Position numbers and translations under genes: made by a program
Assembly (NCBI RefSeq): GCF_014356525.2
Contig: NC_052505.1
Span: 8,062,171-8,126,170, forward strand
DNA from: Nilaparvata lugens
Taxonomy: Eukaryota; Arthropoda; Insecta; Hemiptera; Delphacidae
DNA length: 64,000 nt
Direction of reading: 5' to 3'
Shown: piece by piece, positions 11,601 to 22,638 of the stretch
How the letters are laid out: the number at the start of each line of letters is the position of its first letter
Position numbering within the stretch: position 1 is the first letter of the stretch
The notes under the pieces: generated by a model
Databases searched by the model: none
What the model was told of the DNA's origin: nothing
The model's input: the letters and a program-made list of their open reading frames with translations, nothing else

Positions 11601-14600
11601 TACCCATTACCCAAAATCATCCGAAAGTGGTATTAGTGTACCAGTACACTATCTGACTGATGACCAAACACGCTCGGACCCAGTGGAGGGCTGTAGGCAG
11701 CCATTTCTCAACGTCAATTCGTCAAATTAACATATAACTCGTAAACTCTAACTTCTTACGACGTGATTGTATATTGATTCGATACAGCGCTAAACAGTCC
11801 ATGAATTATTTTTCATAAATCATCTAAATTGTTAAGTCATTTTTGAAACACTCAGTATTATAAATGAACACTGAGTGTTTACAAGTTTGTGTTTCTTGAA
11901 TGGTTCCAAATTTCTGAAATAACTCAATATTATTCGTTAAAAGTGGTAATTGGGTGGAATATTTCCAATTAACTAATCAATTTAAGCCATCCAAATTCAA
12001 AATTTATAGTTTTAATGTTTATTTTGGACCAAAATTTTATAAAAATTGTACACGTGAAATTCTAACCTTATCTTGGACTTTGTCATCTATAAATTTGGAA
12101 GAAAAATAGCACTAGGACTACCTTATTATTTTATCTTTCAATGTTATTGTATTTGTGTTATTTGCATTGTAAATAAATAAATTATCATTAGCTGTGTTAC
12201 ATAATGTAGTAAATCATACCCAACTATTTTAAATCACTCGATCAAAATTCCATATTACAGATGGAAAATACTGAGATATTGCATTTATTCAAATGCCAAT
12301 CAATTAATAATTATTATTTAACGAAAATCCAAATTAAATGCCCCGATGACTTCTGCTACTGCAAATATTGACAACAGGGTAAAGTAGCAGAAGTCTTCGG
12401 GGTGATTCACAGCATAATTTGGATTTTTGTTCGATAATAATTATTAATTCCATATTTTATTATAATTTATGAAATCTTATTATAACATGTAATAGCTATT
12501 GCAGAATAGGCACTATTTAATCAATGTTTGTTTCAGGAATTTCATTGTTGACTGTGGCCTTATTCTTGTCAGCTAGAATGGGAATTTACCAAGAGGTTTT
12601 ATACAAAAGGCACGGTAAACATCCTTATGAAGCTCTGTTCTTCACGGTGAGTTAAATTTGATCAGTAGGCGTACCTAGATTAGTTACTTGTATATTTGAT
12701 CTAGTCTACTACAGTATTGATAGCAGCCTAGGAAAGTGGGGAACTAAGGTACCAAGGAACTAAAACTGATTCGGTTTTTGGGATCATATTCGACAAAAAA
12801 ATTATTTATCCAAGTACCGTATTCCATATTCTACAAAACTATTGAACTTTTGAAAATACTATAGATGTATTAAAAATTAATGTAATCCATTATTCAACAT
12901 ATAAAAATATTACTGAATAGCGACCAGCAGAGTAATTTCAAGTCTTATTCTAGAGTGTGACTTAATATTACTTCTAATGAATTGATCATCTCAGTTTATG
13001 GCTCCGAATCCGCAATAGAAAATTCAACTTTCTCGCGTTGATTATTAAATTTAGTTGTTGGCATGCTCAATCCTATGTTCTTAATTTATTTAGTGTCTAA
13101 TGTGTAAGCTTAGGTGATTTGAACAAAACTATTCAACTTTTCTTGATCTAAGTGATATGATTGGAACAAACAAAACCTACTCTGGAAAATGGTACGCCAT
13201 AGTGGAGTAGGTCAATTTACACACAGAGAACACTAAACATGTAGAAGACACATTATAAGAAATTTCTGAAACCATTGTATGTAATTGTAAATTATCTAAT
13301 ATTACTGTAATTGATGTAAACGTTTTATTTTTCGGGGAAATAAACATTTATTCATTTTATTTATATCATTTGTATGCAGAGTTGATAGAGTGTTCATATT
13401 GTTACATAATGTGCTTATCATGCACAACTACGAGTTGATCAATCATTTTCTGAAATTCTCCAAACTATTAACTTGTACCACAATCCTTTGATATCCTATC
13501 TAATTAGTTCATATCATTCTTGACGAAAATTGACTATTTTCATAAACAAGTTCATCCAACGTAGAAAGCGTTAGTAATAGGGATTGACGGGTGAATTGTA
13601 ATGTAGCTACTGCAATAAAGATAATTATTGCATAATATTCATTTACTAATTCTCATAAAAATCAACTTACACAGTTGAATAATTTGTTTGTTTCTCTTTT
13701 TTGGAGTATCCATCGATTAATTCAATAATCATTAATAATATGTTCCGTTTTTACGACTTTTTCAATACATGTATAATTCAACGACAATTGAAACATTTTA
13801 TTTGAACCTAGTTTTAGGACTGTTGTATAAAAAATAGAATATTTGGACTGTCGTATAAATTAGAATTAGAACTGTTTTCGGCTTAAGCCTGTGGTACTTT
13901 TCTGGAAGTTGTAATTTGTTAGATGATTCAATAAGTAAATAGTAGGAATAGTGTTGGGCCCAAGCCTATTGTGCCTTCTTGATGGTTTTTTGAAGTTTTA
14001 TGATTGTAAATAATAAAATGAATAAATGCTGTAAATAATCACTTTACATATTCAGATATTTATTAGTTCGTGTCATTGTTTTTTTCAGCATACACTTCCA
14101 CTCCCGGCGTTTGCATTCTTGTACTCGAACATAGCCGAACACTTCATGATGGCTCTGAACAGTCCTCCTTTGGTGATTCCAATCATCAACTACTCAGCGC
14201 CGCAATCCATCGTCTATCTTATTGGAGATGTCTTGTCACAGTATCCTTTTGCTTATAGTCTAAAATAATGTTCTTTGTCATAGTCATTCAATTTCAGCTG
14301 TTTTCGATGCATGAAATCAAGCCGGTAAACAGCTGTTTGCAGAACAAATTAACATATGATTCCCATTACAGCATACTCTACTGTAATGAAACCATATGTT
14401 TTCTTCACGAACGAGTATGTTTCCTAGTTCCAAAATAGGAACAGCAAAACTGCTACAAAAAACACCTTCAGTGCTCCAGGTGGAAGTTTTGCCAACTTCC
14501 ACAAAATTCCTGATTCGGAATTTGTGAACTGAGTTATGTTTAAAGAATGCATGTAGTAACGTCAGCACAATCAGGTAATGTTTTCTATTTCTCAATTATT

Positions 14601-16007
14601 CTTCTTTAGATTATTATGAGAAAAAAATAGTGTTCGTCACATGGACGGGAAGGGGTCTTTCGCAGGCGAGAATGATGTTTCTATGAGCATTGTTTTGTTC
14701 ATTCATCAGTATGGGACAACTGAGACATTCAAGGTACCAATCAGTAATCACGTTATTGTTTTTTGTTCATGGTTGTAAAGGTAATACTATGTAGGATATC
14801 CCTATTGAGTATAGCGATTAGTGTAGTAAAATGTTATTGAAAAATAAAATATAATATAAAAAATAATAATAAGTCTGACTCTGCTAACGCCTCGACTAGA
14901 AACATCATTCTCGCCTGCAAAATGCCCCTTCCCGTCCATGTGACGTAAGATACTTTTTAAACGCTCATGAAGTGAAAAAGGTACTCACTATGAGTAGTAA
15001 CGATCAGTTCGACCTGGTTTAAGTCATCGTCAGACTGAAAAAAACTAACTATATAGTCTGTATAAAATAAGTTGAGACTTCGAGAAAATATCAGTGATGC
15101 CAAATTGTGAGAAATTTTAATCTTTCATGCAAGCCAATATTACAGGATATATTCAATTCGTCAACACAGTCGATGCAGAGTTGTCAATTCGAATATATCC
15201 AGTCTTATGGGCTTGGATGAAAAGATTGGAATTTCGCACGATTTGGCAAGACGGGTATTTTCTCCAACTCTCAACTTATTTTATACAAACTGAAGTGTCA
15301 AGGCAGGACTTCCTATGTACTACCGGACCTGAGCCTAGAAAAAAATCTGGTGTGGCGCACTCACACAACTTTCCTTGCTGTTATGAAAATTGATCAACTG
15401 ACGCTAGTGTTCCCGCGCATCTCAAGTCTACTATTCAAAGATTTGAGCTGGTGACAGGACAATAACGCTGAAGACACACGAGGTGTGCTATCTCTTCATA
15501 GTGGATCATTTAATAGAATCAACAGTTGCCAACAGTTTGCAATTGGATAATCACATTTTCTCGAATCTCGAGCTTATATTTGATTTTAGGTGGAAATGTT
15601 ACTGAATATTAGTTGTAGAGATTCTCATGCTGAATATTTTCCACTCGAAATTTTTTGTTTAAATTGTATCTGAAGACTGATAATTGAGAATGTAAAATCA
15701 AATTGACAATCTAGATGGGGCGGAGCTCCTGAAATTTTTACAGATATGGGACTTGTAGCAGTTGATAGAGCTTATCAATGACTATTCTAGGTATACATTT
15801 GATCAAAATCGTTGGAGCTGTTTTCAAGAAAATCTTGAAAGACCCTGTTTTTGACAACATTTTCGCCATTTTAGCCGCCATCTTGAATCGCATTTGATCG
15901 AAATTGTTCGTGTCGGATTCTTATATTGTAAGGACCTTACGTTCCAAATTTCATGTCATTCCGTTAATTGGGAGATGAGATATCGTGTACACAGACGCAC
16001 ATACACT

Positions 16008-16046
<39 letters not shown>

Positions 16047-16873
16047 CACACACACACACAGACCAATACCCAAAAACCACTTTTTTGGACTCAGGGGACC
16101 TTGAAACGTATAGAAATTCAGAAATTGGGGTACCTTAATTTTTTTCGGAAAGCAATACTTTCCTTACCTATGGTAATAGGGCAAGGAAAGTAAAATGGCC
16201 GGCGGCGTACGTAGTGGTCTTATAGAAATTACTACTAAGAAAAAATCAATAATCAGCTGTTAGAGAGCGTCTCAGTTCGTCTAGTTCCCGTTTAAAATTT
16301 AATTGCAGGCCACAACATACGGCGGCCATTTTTTGTAGGCGCAGGTCCGTTATATAGGAAGTCCTGGTCAAGGCTATGTATGGTGGTAGGGGATGTAGAT
16401 GGAGGGATAGGTGGCATTGGTGAGGTAGGGGTTTGGTGTATGTGCTAGTAGGGCGGTAATTTTAAAATGTGAACTATTTTGTCAAAGAGTGTGTGGGATG
16501 AGAAATTTATCTGATCATTTAGGATACTGTTGGGTAATGTGTTGTGTGGTTGTAGATTTCATATTGATTCATTAATAACATTGATGTATGTTTCCTTAAC
16601 TTTGTTCTCAGATACATGTGTATAAGTTCTGTGTATGTTCTAACCACAGAATGTACGTCACTTACGGTGACGCTGGTGATAACTCTTAGAAAATTTGTTA
16701 GTTTATTGTTTAGCTTAGTTTATTTTAAAAATCCGTTCACAGTCTACCATTGGATTGGGACAATTTTGGTGTTTAGTGGTACATTGATATTTACAGAAGT
16801 GCCGCAGAAGATAAAAAGTAATCTAATACAGAAAGAAGATGTAAAGTCTGTTAAAAGTAAAAAGGTCAAGTGA
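5573..16873 (+). CDS. Nucleotide-sugar transporter, SLC35B4 / Efr family (5'-partial)
   Basis: Exons: 5573-5686, 8978-9080, 10092-10223, 10654-10723, 12537-12646, 14089-14240, 16612-16873. Phases agree at every junction and give 312 residues to the stop; family members are about 330 residues, so only some 30 N-terminal residues (exon 1) are missing. Recognisable family blocks: PGSGNLITFSQFLFIAIEGF, NNYAFDFNIPMPLHMIFR, LSARMGIYQE, LTTECTSLTVTLVITLRKF, and the closing NPFTVYHWIGT. The protein is hydrophobic throughout with about ten membrane segments and ends in a lysine-rich cytosolic tail. The family exchanges nucleotide sugars (UDP-xylose/UDP-GlcNAc in vertebrates; GDP-fucose, UDP-GlcNAc and UDP-xylose for fly Efr) across ER/Golgi membranes. 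Substrate here is inferred only from family. No break was found. It converges on the MEAK7-like gene. Confidence 0.93.
5687..6924. other. Intron 2, first part: no feature seen
   Basis: AT-rich intronic sequence. No conserved coding block, palindrome or strong repeat was noticed on either strand. The intron as a whole (5687-8977) is lengthened by the LINE fragments that follow. Confidence 0.6.
6925..8527 (-). mobile_element. 5'-truncated LINE (Jockey/CR1-like), frameshifted
   Basis: Minus-strand reverse-transcriptase remnant. From 8471 a frame encodes FECTSGVPQGSNLGPLLFIL and the catalytic YADD within LLYADDVKLF. Reading then shifts near 8240 into a second frame (to 7609) carrying the thumb region and the typical C-terminal YKSIVRSLMEYASEIWNPYY block. 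The finger domain and endonuclease are absent. The 3' end is an AT-rich UTR finishing in a (TTTA)n tail at about 6925-6955 (minus strand). It is inactive: one frameshift plus truncation. It sits in intron 2 of the transporter gene, antisense to it. Confidence 0.85.
8742..8930 (+). mobile_element. LINE ORF2 C-terminal scrap
   Basis: The plus strand reads NSTLLERHLYYISSKFINIL, then a closing KHRKRAIEEWLNLNYFQS motif, the usual last residues of CR1/Jockey-type ORF2 proteins. It lies in the opposite orientation to the LINE at 6925-8527, so it is a separate insertion. It has no tail that I could define. Confidence 0.5.
8978..9080 (+). CDS. SLC35B4-like exon 3
   Basis: It lies between acceptor TTTTAACAG and donor GCG|GTGAGT. 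It completes the Trp codon and encodes DYALLVVMFFVVNVCNNYAF through PLHMIFRA, the most conserved early block of the family. Confidence 0.93.
9081..10091. other. Intron 3: no feature seen
   Basis: AT-rich intron with a short A-run near 9774. No coding similarity was recognised. Confidence 0.55.
10092..10223 (+). CDS. SLC35B4-like exon 4
   Basis: Forty-four whole codons, phase 0 at both ends. It starts GSLIANMIMGIIILKKVYS (human family: GSLIANMILGIIILKKRYS) and ends SSQEV before donor GTG|GTAAGT. Confidence 0.95.
10654..10723 (+). CDS. SLC35B4-like exon 5
   Basis: A short hydrophilic loop exon, KRTGPVKDDLPVNEAEDFFW, then WVV and one base of Gly. Acceptor TTTTCAG, donor TAG|GTAAGT. It corresponds to the variable cytosolic loop of the family. 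Confidence 0.9.
11310..11600 (+). mobile_element. Degenerate tRNA-derived SINE-like copy
   Basis: The 3' part (CATTACCCGCGCACAA, GTGGGCATCATCC, AAGCAGAATAA) resembles the SINE at 21845-22035, and GTAGTTCGGAACCC at its centre looks like a decayed B box. It lies in intron 5 of the transporter gene. Confidence 0.4.
12304..12449. mobile_element. Palindromic MITE, short copy
   Basis: The terminal inverted repeat TTTAACGAAAATCCAAATTA pairs with AATTTGGATTTTTGTTCGA. The inner arms GACTTCTGCTACTGCAAATA and GTAGCAGAAGTCTTCGGGG also pair. It is the same family as 34147-34384, with the centre shortened. Intron 5 of the transporter gene. Confidence 0.75.
12537..12646 (+). CDS. SLC35B4-like exon 6
   Basis: It completes Gly and encodes ISLLTVALFLSARMGIYQEV then LYKRHGKHPYEALFFT. 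The (L/M)SARMGI(F/Y)QE block is diagnostic of the family. Donor ACG|GTGAGT. Confidence 0.95.
12647..14088. other. Intron 6: LINE/SINE 3'-end scraps
   Basis: Two AT-rich segments (about 13280-13365 and 13950-14040) end in AATAAA-rich tails like LINE 3' ends (AAATAAACATTTATTC; AATAATAAAATGAATAAATG). No coding remnant is attached. The rest is featureless. Confidence 0.4.
14089..14240 (+). CDS. SLC35B4-like exon 7
   Basis: It encodes HTLPLPAFAFL at the start and ends at VLSQ, one base short of the codon. Acceptor TTTTTTCAG, donor CA|GTATCC (non-consensus downstream of GTAT but in frame with exon 8). A 62-codon frame at 14070-14258 is only its shadow. Confidence 0.92.
14636..14944. mobile_element. 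Foldback element with 47-bp arms
   Basis: The left arm 14636-14682 (GTCACATGGACGGGAAGGGG...) is nearly the reverse complement of 14898-14944. The spacer is about 215 bases without a coding frame. It lies in intron 7 of the transporter gene. Confidence 0.7.
15007..15033 (-). ncRNA. Decayed hammerhead-like core
   Basis: The minus strand reads CTGACGA, a stem-forming GACTTAAACCAGGTC, then GAAC. This fits the hammerhead order CUGANGA - stem II - GAAA with one A missing. It resembles the motif of Penelope-like element repeats. Probably inactive. Confidence 0.35.
15345..16192. mobile_element. Dispersed non-coding repeat (longer copy)
   Basis: It begins ATCTGGTGTGGCGCACTCAC and ends TAATAGGGCAAGGAAAGTA. 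The same ends bound a shorter copy at 30026-30583, where the insertion site is visible by comparison with 27995. ACTTTCCTTG occurs near both ends in inverted orientation. An (AC)n microsatellite lies at about 16008-16060. The small frame at 15894-16193 is spurious. Intron 7 of the transporter gene. Confidence 0.7.
16008..16060. repeat. (AC)n microsatellite
   Basis: About 25 AC units, with one interruption near 16045, inside the dispersed repeat. Confidence 0.95.
16193..16611. other. End of intron 7: no feature seen
   Basis: G/T-rich sequence without recognised coding or repeat content, ending at the polypyrimidine tract and AG of the last transporter exon. Confidence 0.5.
16612..16873 (+). 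CDS. SLC35B4-like terminal exon 8
   Basis: The acceptor GTTCTCAG completes Gln, then YMCISSVYVLTTECTSLTVT and the closing membrane helices, GTLIFTEVPQKIKS and a Lys-rich tail to TGA at 16871-16873. It matches the family's last 75-90 residues. Confidence 0.95.
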
Positions 16874-17240
16874 AAAGGCATATTTTTGAACCCAATTAAG
16901 TTTGTTTACTGTGACCCAAATTGGAATTCCCTCCTTTCTACTATTAGATGTTATTCTCATGAGTCGTGGTATTCATAGAATGTTATTGGCAATTTTCGAT
17001 TCCAAAAACCTCCAGCTACAAGGCATTTTAAGTGTAAATAAGGATATGTAGTGTATAATGTGAACTGAGAACAAATAAGTGATCGCCTATACTAGCTAGA
17101 AAAAACGTGATAAGTTATTTGTTGAGAAATTCCAGGTTTATACAGTTTAAATGAGGTGATAAACGTTCAATTTGATGAGAATCAAACATTATTGTATGTC
17201 AAATCTTCGCCTGCACATAATTTATATTTAATAAGTAATT

Positions 17241-17246
17241 AATAAA
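17241..17246 (+). terminator. Candidate poly(A) signal of the SLC35B4-like gene
   Basis: First AATAAA downstream of the stop, 368 bases into the presumed 3' UTR. A second lies at 17438-17443. Which one is used cannot be told from sequence. Confidence 0.4.
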
Positions 17247-17621
17247 TTATAAAGATTTTTGTAGCAGATTGGAAAAACTTCATGTATCAAGTCTCCGCCT
17301 GCACATAAATTATATTGAATAATTAATAACTTCTAAAGTTTTTATGTAGTGGATTAGGAATACTTCAACTGTAAGTGATTTTATAATAATTTTTAATGGT
17401 TGTAGCTCTGTCACACTCTATAAAAATGTTCATATTGAATAAAAAATTCGTATCTCAAATCTCAGTCTAATTAATTCATTGATTATTCGTATATCTTCTG
17501 TTCTGTGTCAGTGTCTTTCTTCTGAACGATATTAGTTCCGAGTATTATTAATCCAATTAAGCAATGAAAGGATCGGGCCACACTTATTACACAGCGTTCT
17601 TATCCTACTCATCTCCCATAT

Positions 17622-17998
17622 TAGTCCAGTCAAATGGTCGTTTTTCAGGCCAAGGGTTAGAAGTGGTAGGTTTGCATAATTTTAAAAACCCCTTTTTTAA
17701 AAATTCGTAGCGCTCCGGAACCAAAAATGGTAGAATCATGCGTGACCACTCAATTTATTGGAAATTTTATTATCTTTAATTTTGTAGGGAATGATTTTTC
17801 TCCTAAAACTCGAAGTTTTTGAGATTAAATGGAAAAAATGAAAAAGTCCGAAATTTTAGGGGTTTTGGGGATGAAGCCGCCCTTTGGCGTGTCATAAAAT
17901 TTCAGATTCGAATTCAGCGCCCCAAAATACATATAGAACAGTCGAGAAAAATTCTTTCGGGGGTGTTTCCTGAAAAACGACCATTTGACTCGACTGTA
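17622..17998. mobile_element. MITE with AGTC...CAAATGGTCG inverted ends
   Basis: The left end AGTCCAGTCAAATGGTCG pairs with CGACCATTTGACTCGACTG on the right. The second copy at 60980-61236 is in inverse orientation and matches internally. It lies in the gap between the convergent genes. Confidence 0.75.
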
Positions 17999-18311
17999 TT
18001 TCTCTGGTGGTTTTACATATCACATGACTAACATCACATTTTTCTGGTGGGTGGAGGGGTGGTGGTAAGTCAGATCACATTCAAAGCCATTGTCATCTGT
18101 GATCAGATCTGTACGCTGCATGAGGTTGGAAAATGTTTCAGTTTCAGAACTTTCAGTTTATTATTAATAAGGTAGTTTGAATTGGTGTGAAATTTATTGT
18201 TGAAGAGACTTTCTTGGTTATACAGTATATTTGAAAGTACAGTAACTTATTTTCTTTCTCAAATGCCAATGCATGGTAGCTATGCCAACATTTTACTCCT
18301 TAGCAGTAGAA

Positions 18312-18524
18312 TAAGGCTCAACTCACACTTATACGACTCAAGTCGAGAAGAGACTGCGACTCTAGTCTCTTCTCGAAGCAGCATGTGTTTTCAATTGGTG
18401 ACACTCAGACTAGTCGATTCTAGTCTCCGCGACCTCGCCATTTGAAAACACATGCTGCGTCGAGAAGAGACTAGAGTCGCAGACTCTTCTCGACTTGAGT
18501 CGCGTAAGTGTGAGTTGAGTCTTA
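18312..18524. mobile_element. Palindromic MITE, about 210 bp
   Basis: The arms begin TAAGGCTCAACTCACAC on the left and TAAGACTCAACTCACAC when the right end is complemented. They share CGACTCAAGTCGAGAAGAG and an inner TGTGTTTTCAA block. It contains repeated CGAGAAGAGACTAG units that could themselves pair. Confidence 0.8.
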
Positions 18525-20843
18525 AAGTTATTTGAAAGTGCCACACATGCAATTAAAAATCACGCTGTGAAGTTGTTTTGTATTTGCATTGCATTGGACA
18601 TAATGTGAATATAAAACTTGAATAAAGCAGATTGAAAATATAAGAGAGAAGATCTAAATGTTTTAAATTCTTTTATTTTATACAAAAACAGTAAATCACA
18701 GTCAAAATGAAATGTGTTCGAATATCGAACAAAATGTACAGAGGTCAACATAATTTATATCCAGAAATTTTTCCAATTTACAATAGAATTATTTTCTCAG
18801 CCATTTTTAAACAAAAACATCAACATTTAATATTTGAACAGTTCTAAATGGAAATTCTGTACGATGATGATTCATAAATCTAAAACTGATATGAGAATTA
18901 ATCAGATTAAAATGAATTGGATTCTCAATATTTCCATTACATCTGCCATGCATAAATCAGCCAAATTAAGTCAGAAACTTTTCTAGTTTCATTCCTTGAA
19001 AGCAAATGATGAAATGCGGTACATTTTTGTATTCGAAATAAGTCAATCACACGTGAGTTCTAAAACTGTAAAACCTAAATTATCGAACAGATAATAATAT
19101 ATTGAGAAAATATGTACAGTAAATCTATCCGTCTAGCTTATATTAATAATTTGTTATTAACTTAGGAACTATCATTATTATTATTATTTGAAATTTGAGC
19201 TTCCGAAATCACAAGATTTTTGACTTGATTGCTCTCTAAAAATATTTATCAAATTTATCAACACATAATTATACCATATCAAAGAGTCCTCTCTGTATAG
19301 AGGGAAAAATTTAAAATAATATCAACCAACATGTATTTAGCAGCATGAGCTGATACTAAGGAATTATATTCTATCACCCCTCAAACTTAATAAAATACAA
19401 TTAAGAGAGCAATAAAAATATTTATCCTAAAATCAATAGCTGTCCTTACAATGTTGAAAAATGAAAAAAATTGCAACTGATTGATTAGTAGTGTGAGTAA
19501 GTAATTCTAATTATAAAGCCATAGCAATGTGGAGGGAAAAAGTGTGAGGTTATCACCATTCTATGAAATTGATAATTCAATTCAACATAAGTTATCAGGT
19601 AATTTATGCATTGCTGTATTTAATAAACATGAAGATAATAACATAATCATAACAGATGTATTATCAACTCTTATTATAACAGAACTCCAAAAAACGGAAA
19701 TGTCCATTATAAAGTTTCGAGCGATATTTCTAATTGTTGCAATCTCTGATTATGATAGCTGTATTTATGGTTAATAACTACTTATATTTAATTCACTTCA
19801 TGATCTATTGCGACCATATTAACCGCTCTAAACGGTTGAACTGTTTATGAAATAATTTTCGCTTTGGGGCTCATCGACTCAATGAGCCTCTAATAATGAA
19901 GATGAGGCTGCTCTCATTTACTTGAATCACTCAAGTAGCTAAGCTTACAGTGGAAAACTGTAACAAGAGTTAAAAGAAATGATTTCCTCAAAAGAGAAAC
20001 AATAGCTAGTGAAAACTAAAATAGAATAAAAACCTAATATTTGTTTCTATGTACAAGTAGTATTTTTCATTCATAATATTGTCGAATTTTTCAAATTCAC
20101 AATAATTTTCAAGAACAATTGAATAACTTATTAACTGGAACTTATAGAAATAACAGCAAATGCGAAAAATTGAGCACAACTCCACCTGGAAAAAAGACTT
20201 GCATTAGTTAGACTTTACAATACTTTCTTAGTTTACAAAATATATCCTCTCAACCATTTCTATTATCAATTCATTATAGATTGTATTTATGATTTTTTTC
20301 AAAATCGTTATTTATGGAATCCTTTATTCTACATTTATCAATTATTATATTAAAAATAGAACTTTTCTCATTTTGAGAATAGCCAGTTTTTTAAATTGAA
20401 AAAGTAATCACTGTCCAAACAATACTCTAGTGGACAGGATTTTCCTTGCTGGGTTGTTGCCTTAATGAATAGATTTTGATTTAAATATATTTAATTTATA
20501 ATTTTTTGTTTTGATTGTAAGCTATGTTTTATTTTTATTTCCATGAATTTCTTGAATAATTTATTGTAAATTGTATTGATGGCAAATAAAAAGAATTGAA
20601 AAGAATTGAACAAAAAGTGAAGAAACATCTTACAATAAGCTTTATTGTGGCTACTGTTGTAATGCATCATTGGATCGGGTCCTGACTTTTTTCTGTACAC
20701 TTTGCCACAGAATCCTAACATACAGCGCTTCCAACGGTACAAAATTCCGGCTTCATCCATCAGCATGGCAATAAAATTTCTACTCATCCATGCTTATTAT
20801 ATGTCTCTACTTATTTATAAAGTAAAATGATCCATGAGAATTT
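18525..20843. other. Intergenic region between convergent genes
   Basis: About 2.3 kb of AT-rich sequence. Small frames at 19529-19774 (+) and 20491-20787 (-) show no family resemblance. No repeat was recognised. Confidence 0.5.
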
Positions 20844-20849
20844 TTTATT
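20844..20849 (-). terminator. Candidate poly(A) signal of the MEAK7-like gene
   Basis: AATAAA on the minus strand, 107 bases past the stop codon at 20957. Confidence 0.5.
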
Positions 20850-20956
20850 GTCTTACCTTTATGAAACATTCTGTTCACCACTCATTTCATGCTGAACGTC
20901 AGCAAAAATAGAATCTCTTGTTGTCCGTACTGTCCAGTACAATTTTGAACTAGATT

Positions 20957-21064
20957 TTACTTGGGATCCAATTCTTTCATGCCAGCACTGTGCTGAGTCT
21001 TCCCAGCCATCTCTAGAATACATCGCGCTGTCGGATCCTTCACCAAAATACCTGGTCTCTCTCC
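20957..21064 (-). CDS. MEAK7-like exon 8 (terminal)
   Basis: The acceptor TTCATCTAG opens GERPGILVKDPTARCILEMA, followed by GKTQHSAGMKELDPK and TAA (20959-20957). Too short for ordinary ORF listing; recognised by the conserved (S/G)IL..DP...L...G...HS.G C-terminal motif. Confidence 0.88.
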   Translation of the reverse strand, partial: GERPGILVKDPTARCILEMAGKTQHSAGMKELDPK

Positions 21065-22586
21065 CTAGATGAACAAAGAACGTGTAAAATGAAATGTTAA
21101 AAATCAGGAAATTGCGTTCAAAGGATAATGCTTCCTTTATGCATAAGAAGAGTTATAAAATTTTAAAAATCAAGAAATTGCGACCAAAAGGATAAGGCTT
21201 ATTTTTCAAAAACAACATGGTTATTGAAAATTTTATTTCATGATTAACGATGAGTCATAATTCATCAATTACACACATGAAACTAAAACATAGGAGACTG
21301 AACAAATTGGAAACGGTAAGTCAGTTGATAGTACTCATCCAATCGTATGGTCCGACGCCAAAACATATTACTGTTAGCTGGAGAATTTTCAGCTTGTAGC
21401 CCTTAGAAGGACTGTTATTATTAGGCCTTGTCAGCATCTTTTTGCTGTGAGTTCGTAGAACAAACAGCACCAGATAGAAGGATTTATTAGGGGATTTCCC
21501 TATATTAGCCTTATTGTTCGCCTTCTTCTTTGTACTCTGCAGTGGAAATGACACTCTCAATTTTCATTTGCTATCATTGCCAATCTAATCACCAATACCA
21601 ACACACCGCCAAGGCAGTAATTTTTATCATCACCAGTCAGCCATGGCATGCATTCGATTCAGTTCCCCAAATGTAGGTCTCCATCCTGCATTTGGGTATC
21701 CAGGCGCACCTCGTAGAGGCCCTTCTAGCTTCACGTAAAGATGGTAAAGATGTTTTTTGGAGAGGAAGAAATTCCGAGCTAAAACGAATGCATTGCGCCC
21801 AGTTGATAGTATTTATCCAACACGGCACTGTGATAATTCAAAACTATCGGCTAGGATAGCGAAGACAGCTAAGATGTTGCACTTTTCAGCCTGCTAGCGC
21901 TACCTGGTTGTGGGTTCGAATCCCGCCGGTAGGCATGTACGTTTGATCATCTCACAAATCATCATTGCACTTTCCATTACCCACGCGCACGTAAAAAGCT
22001 CTTTTAGGCATCATCCGCAATAAAAAAAAGTATGAACAGGGATTTTCCATTGTGGTATAGATAATGGCCCATATGAATAAAACCAGAGGAAATGCTCATG
22101 AGCAAGAGCATGGAGCATAAGGTTTTGCTCATGAGCAAAAGGTAGAAGCAAAAGCATTTGCTCATTTTTATATGAATAAGCTCTACCTTATACTCTTACC
22201 TTATGCTCCTGAACTCTGGAGCAAATGCTCACGTATTTTAAAGATTTTTCATCAGCTGATTCGCTTTTGTAGCCTTACTTTGTTTTTATAGCTCACGGAA
22301 GCGCTAAATGTGCAAGTAGGGTGTAACGCTTGTGTTTGCGTCGTCTGCTCTGTTTTCTATTTATGAATAGAGTTTTAGGTTAGTTGAGTTTAGATTTTTG
22401 AAATAATAGCGTGAAAAAATGTCATCTCTATAATAATCTTCAGCATATTCTTATAATATCAATAGCCTTCTTATAATCGTCTACACTCTCATCTTCTTAA
22501 ATGCCTATTTCCTATTTTGTGATGGATATCTTTATAACAGGTAGCTATCTTTTGTATTTATCCTTTTGTAGGGGTAATGGTGATAT

Positions 22587-22638
<52 letters not shown>

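Noticed and set aside
14070..14258. 62-codon plus-strand frame
   Set aside because: Out-of-frame shadow of transporter exon 7 (14089-14240).
15894..16193. 99-codon frame with Thr-His repeats
   Set aside because: Produced by the (AC)n microsatellite inside a non-coding repeat.
20491..20787. 98-codon minus-strand frame downstream of MEAK7
   Set aside because: Considered as the last MEAK7 exon but does not match the family C terminus; the true terminal exon is 21064-20957.
21845..22035. Possible tRNA gene
   Set aside because: B box is perfect but acceptor stem and anticodon arm could not be formed; SINE is the better explanation.
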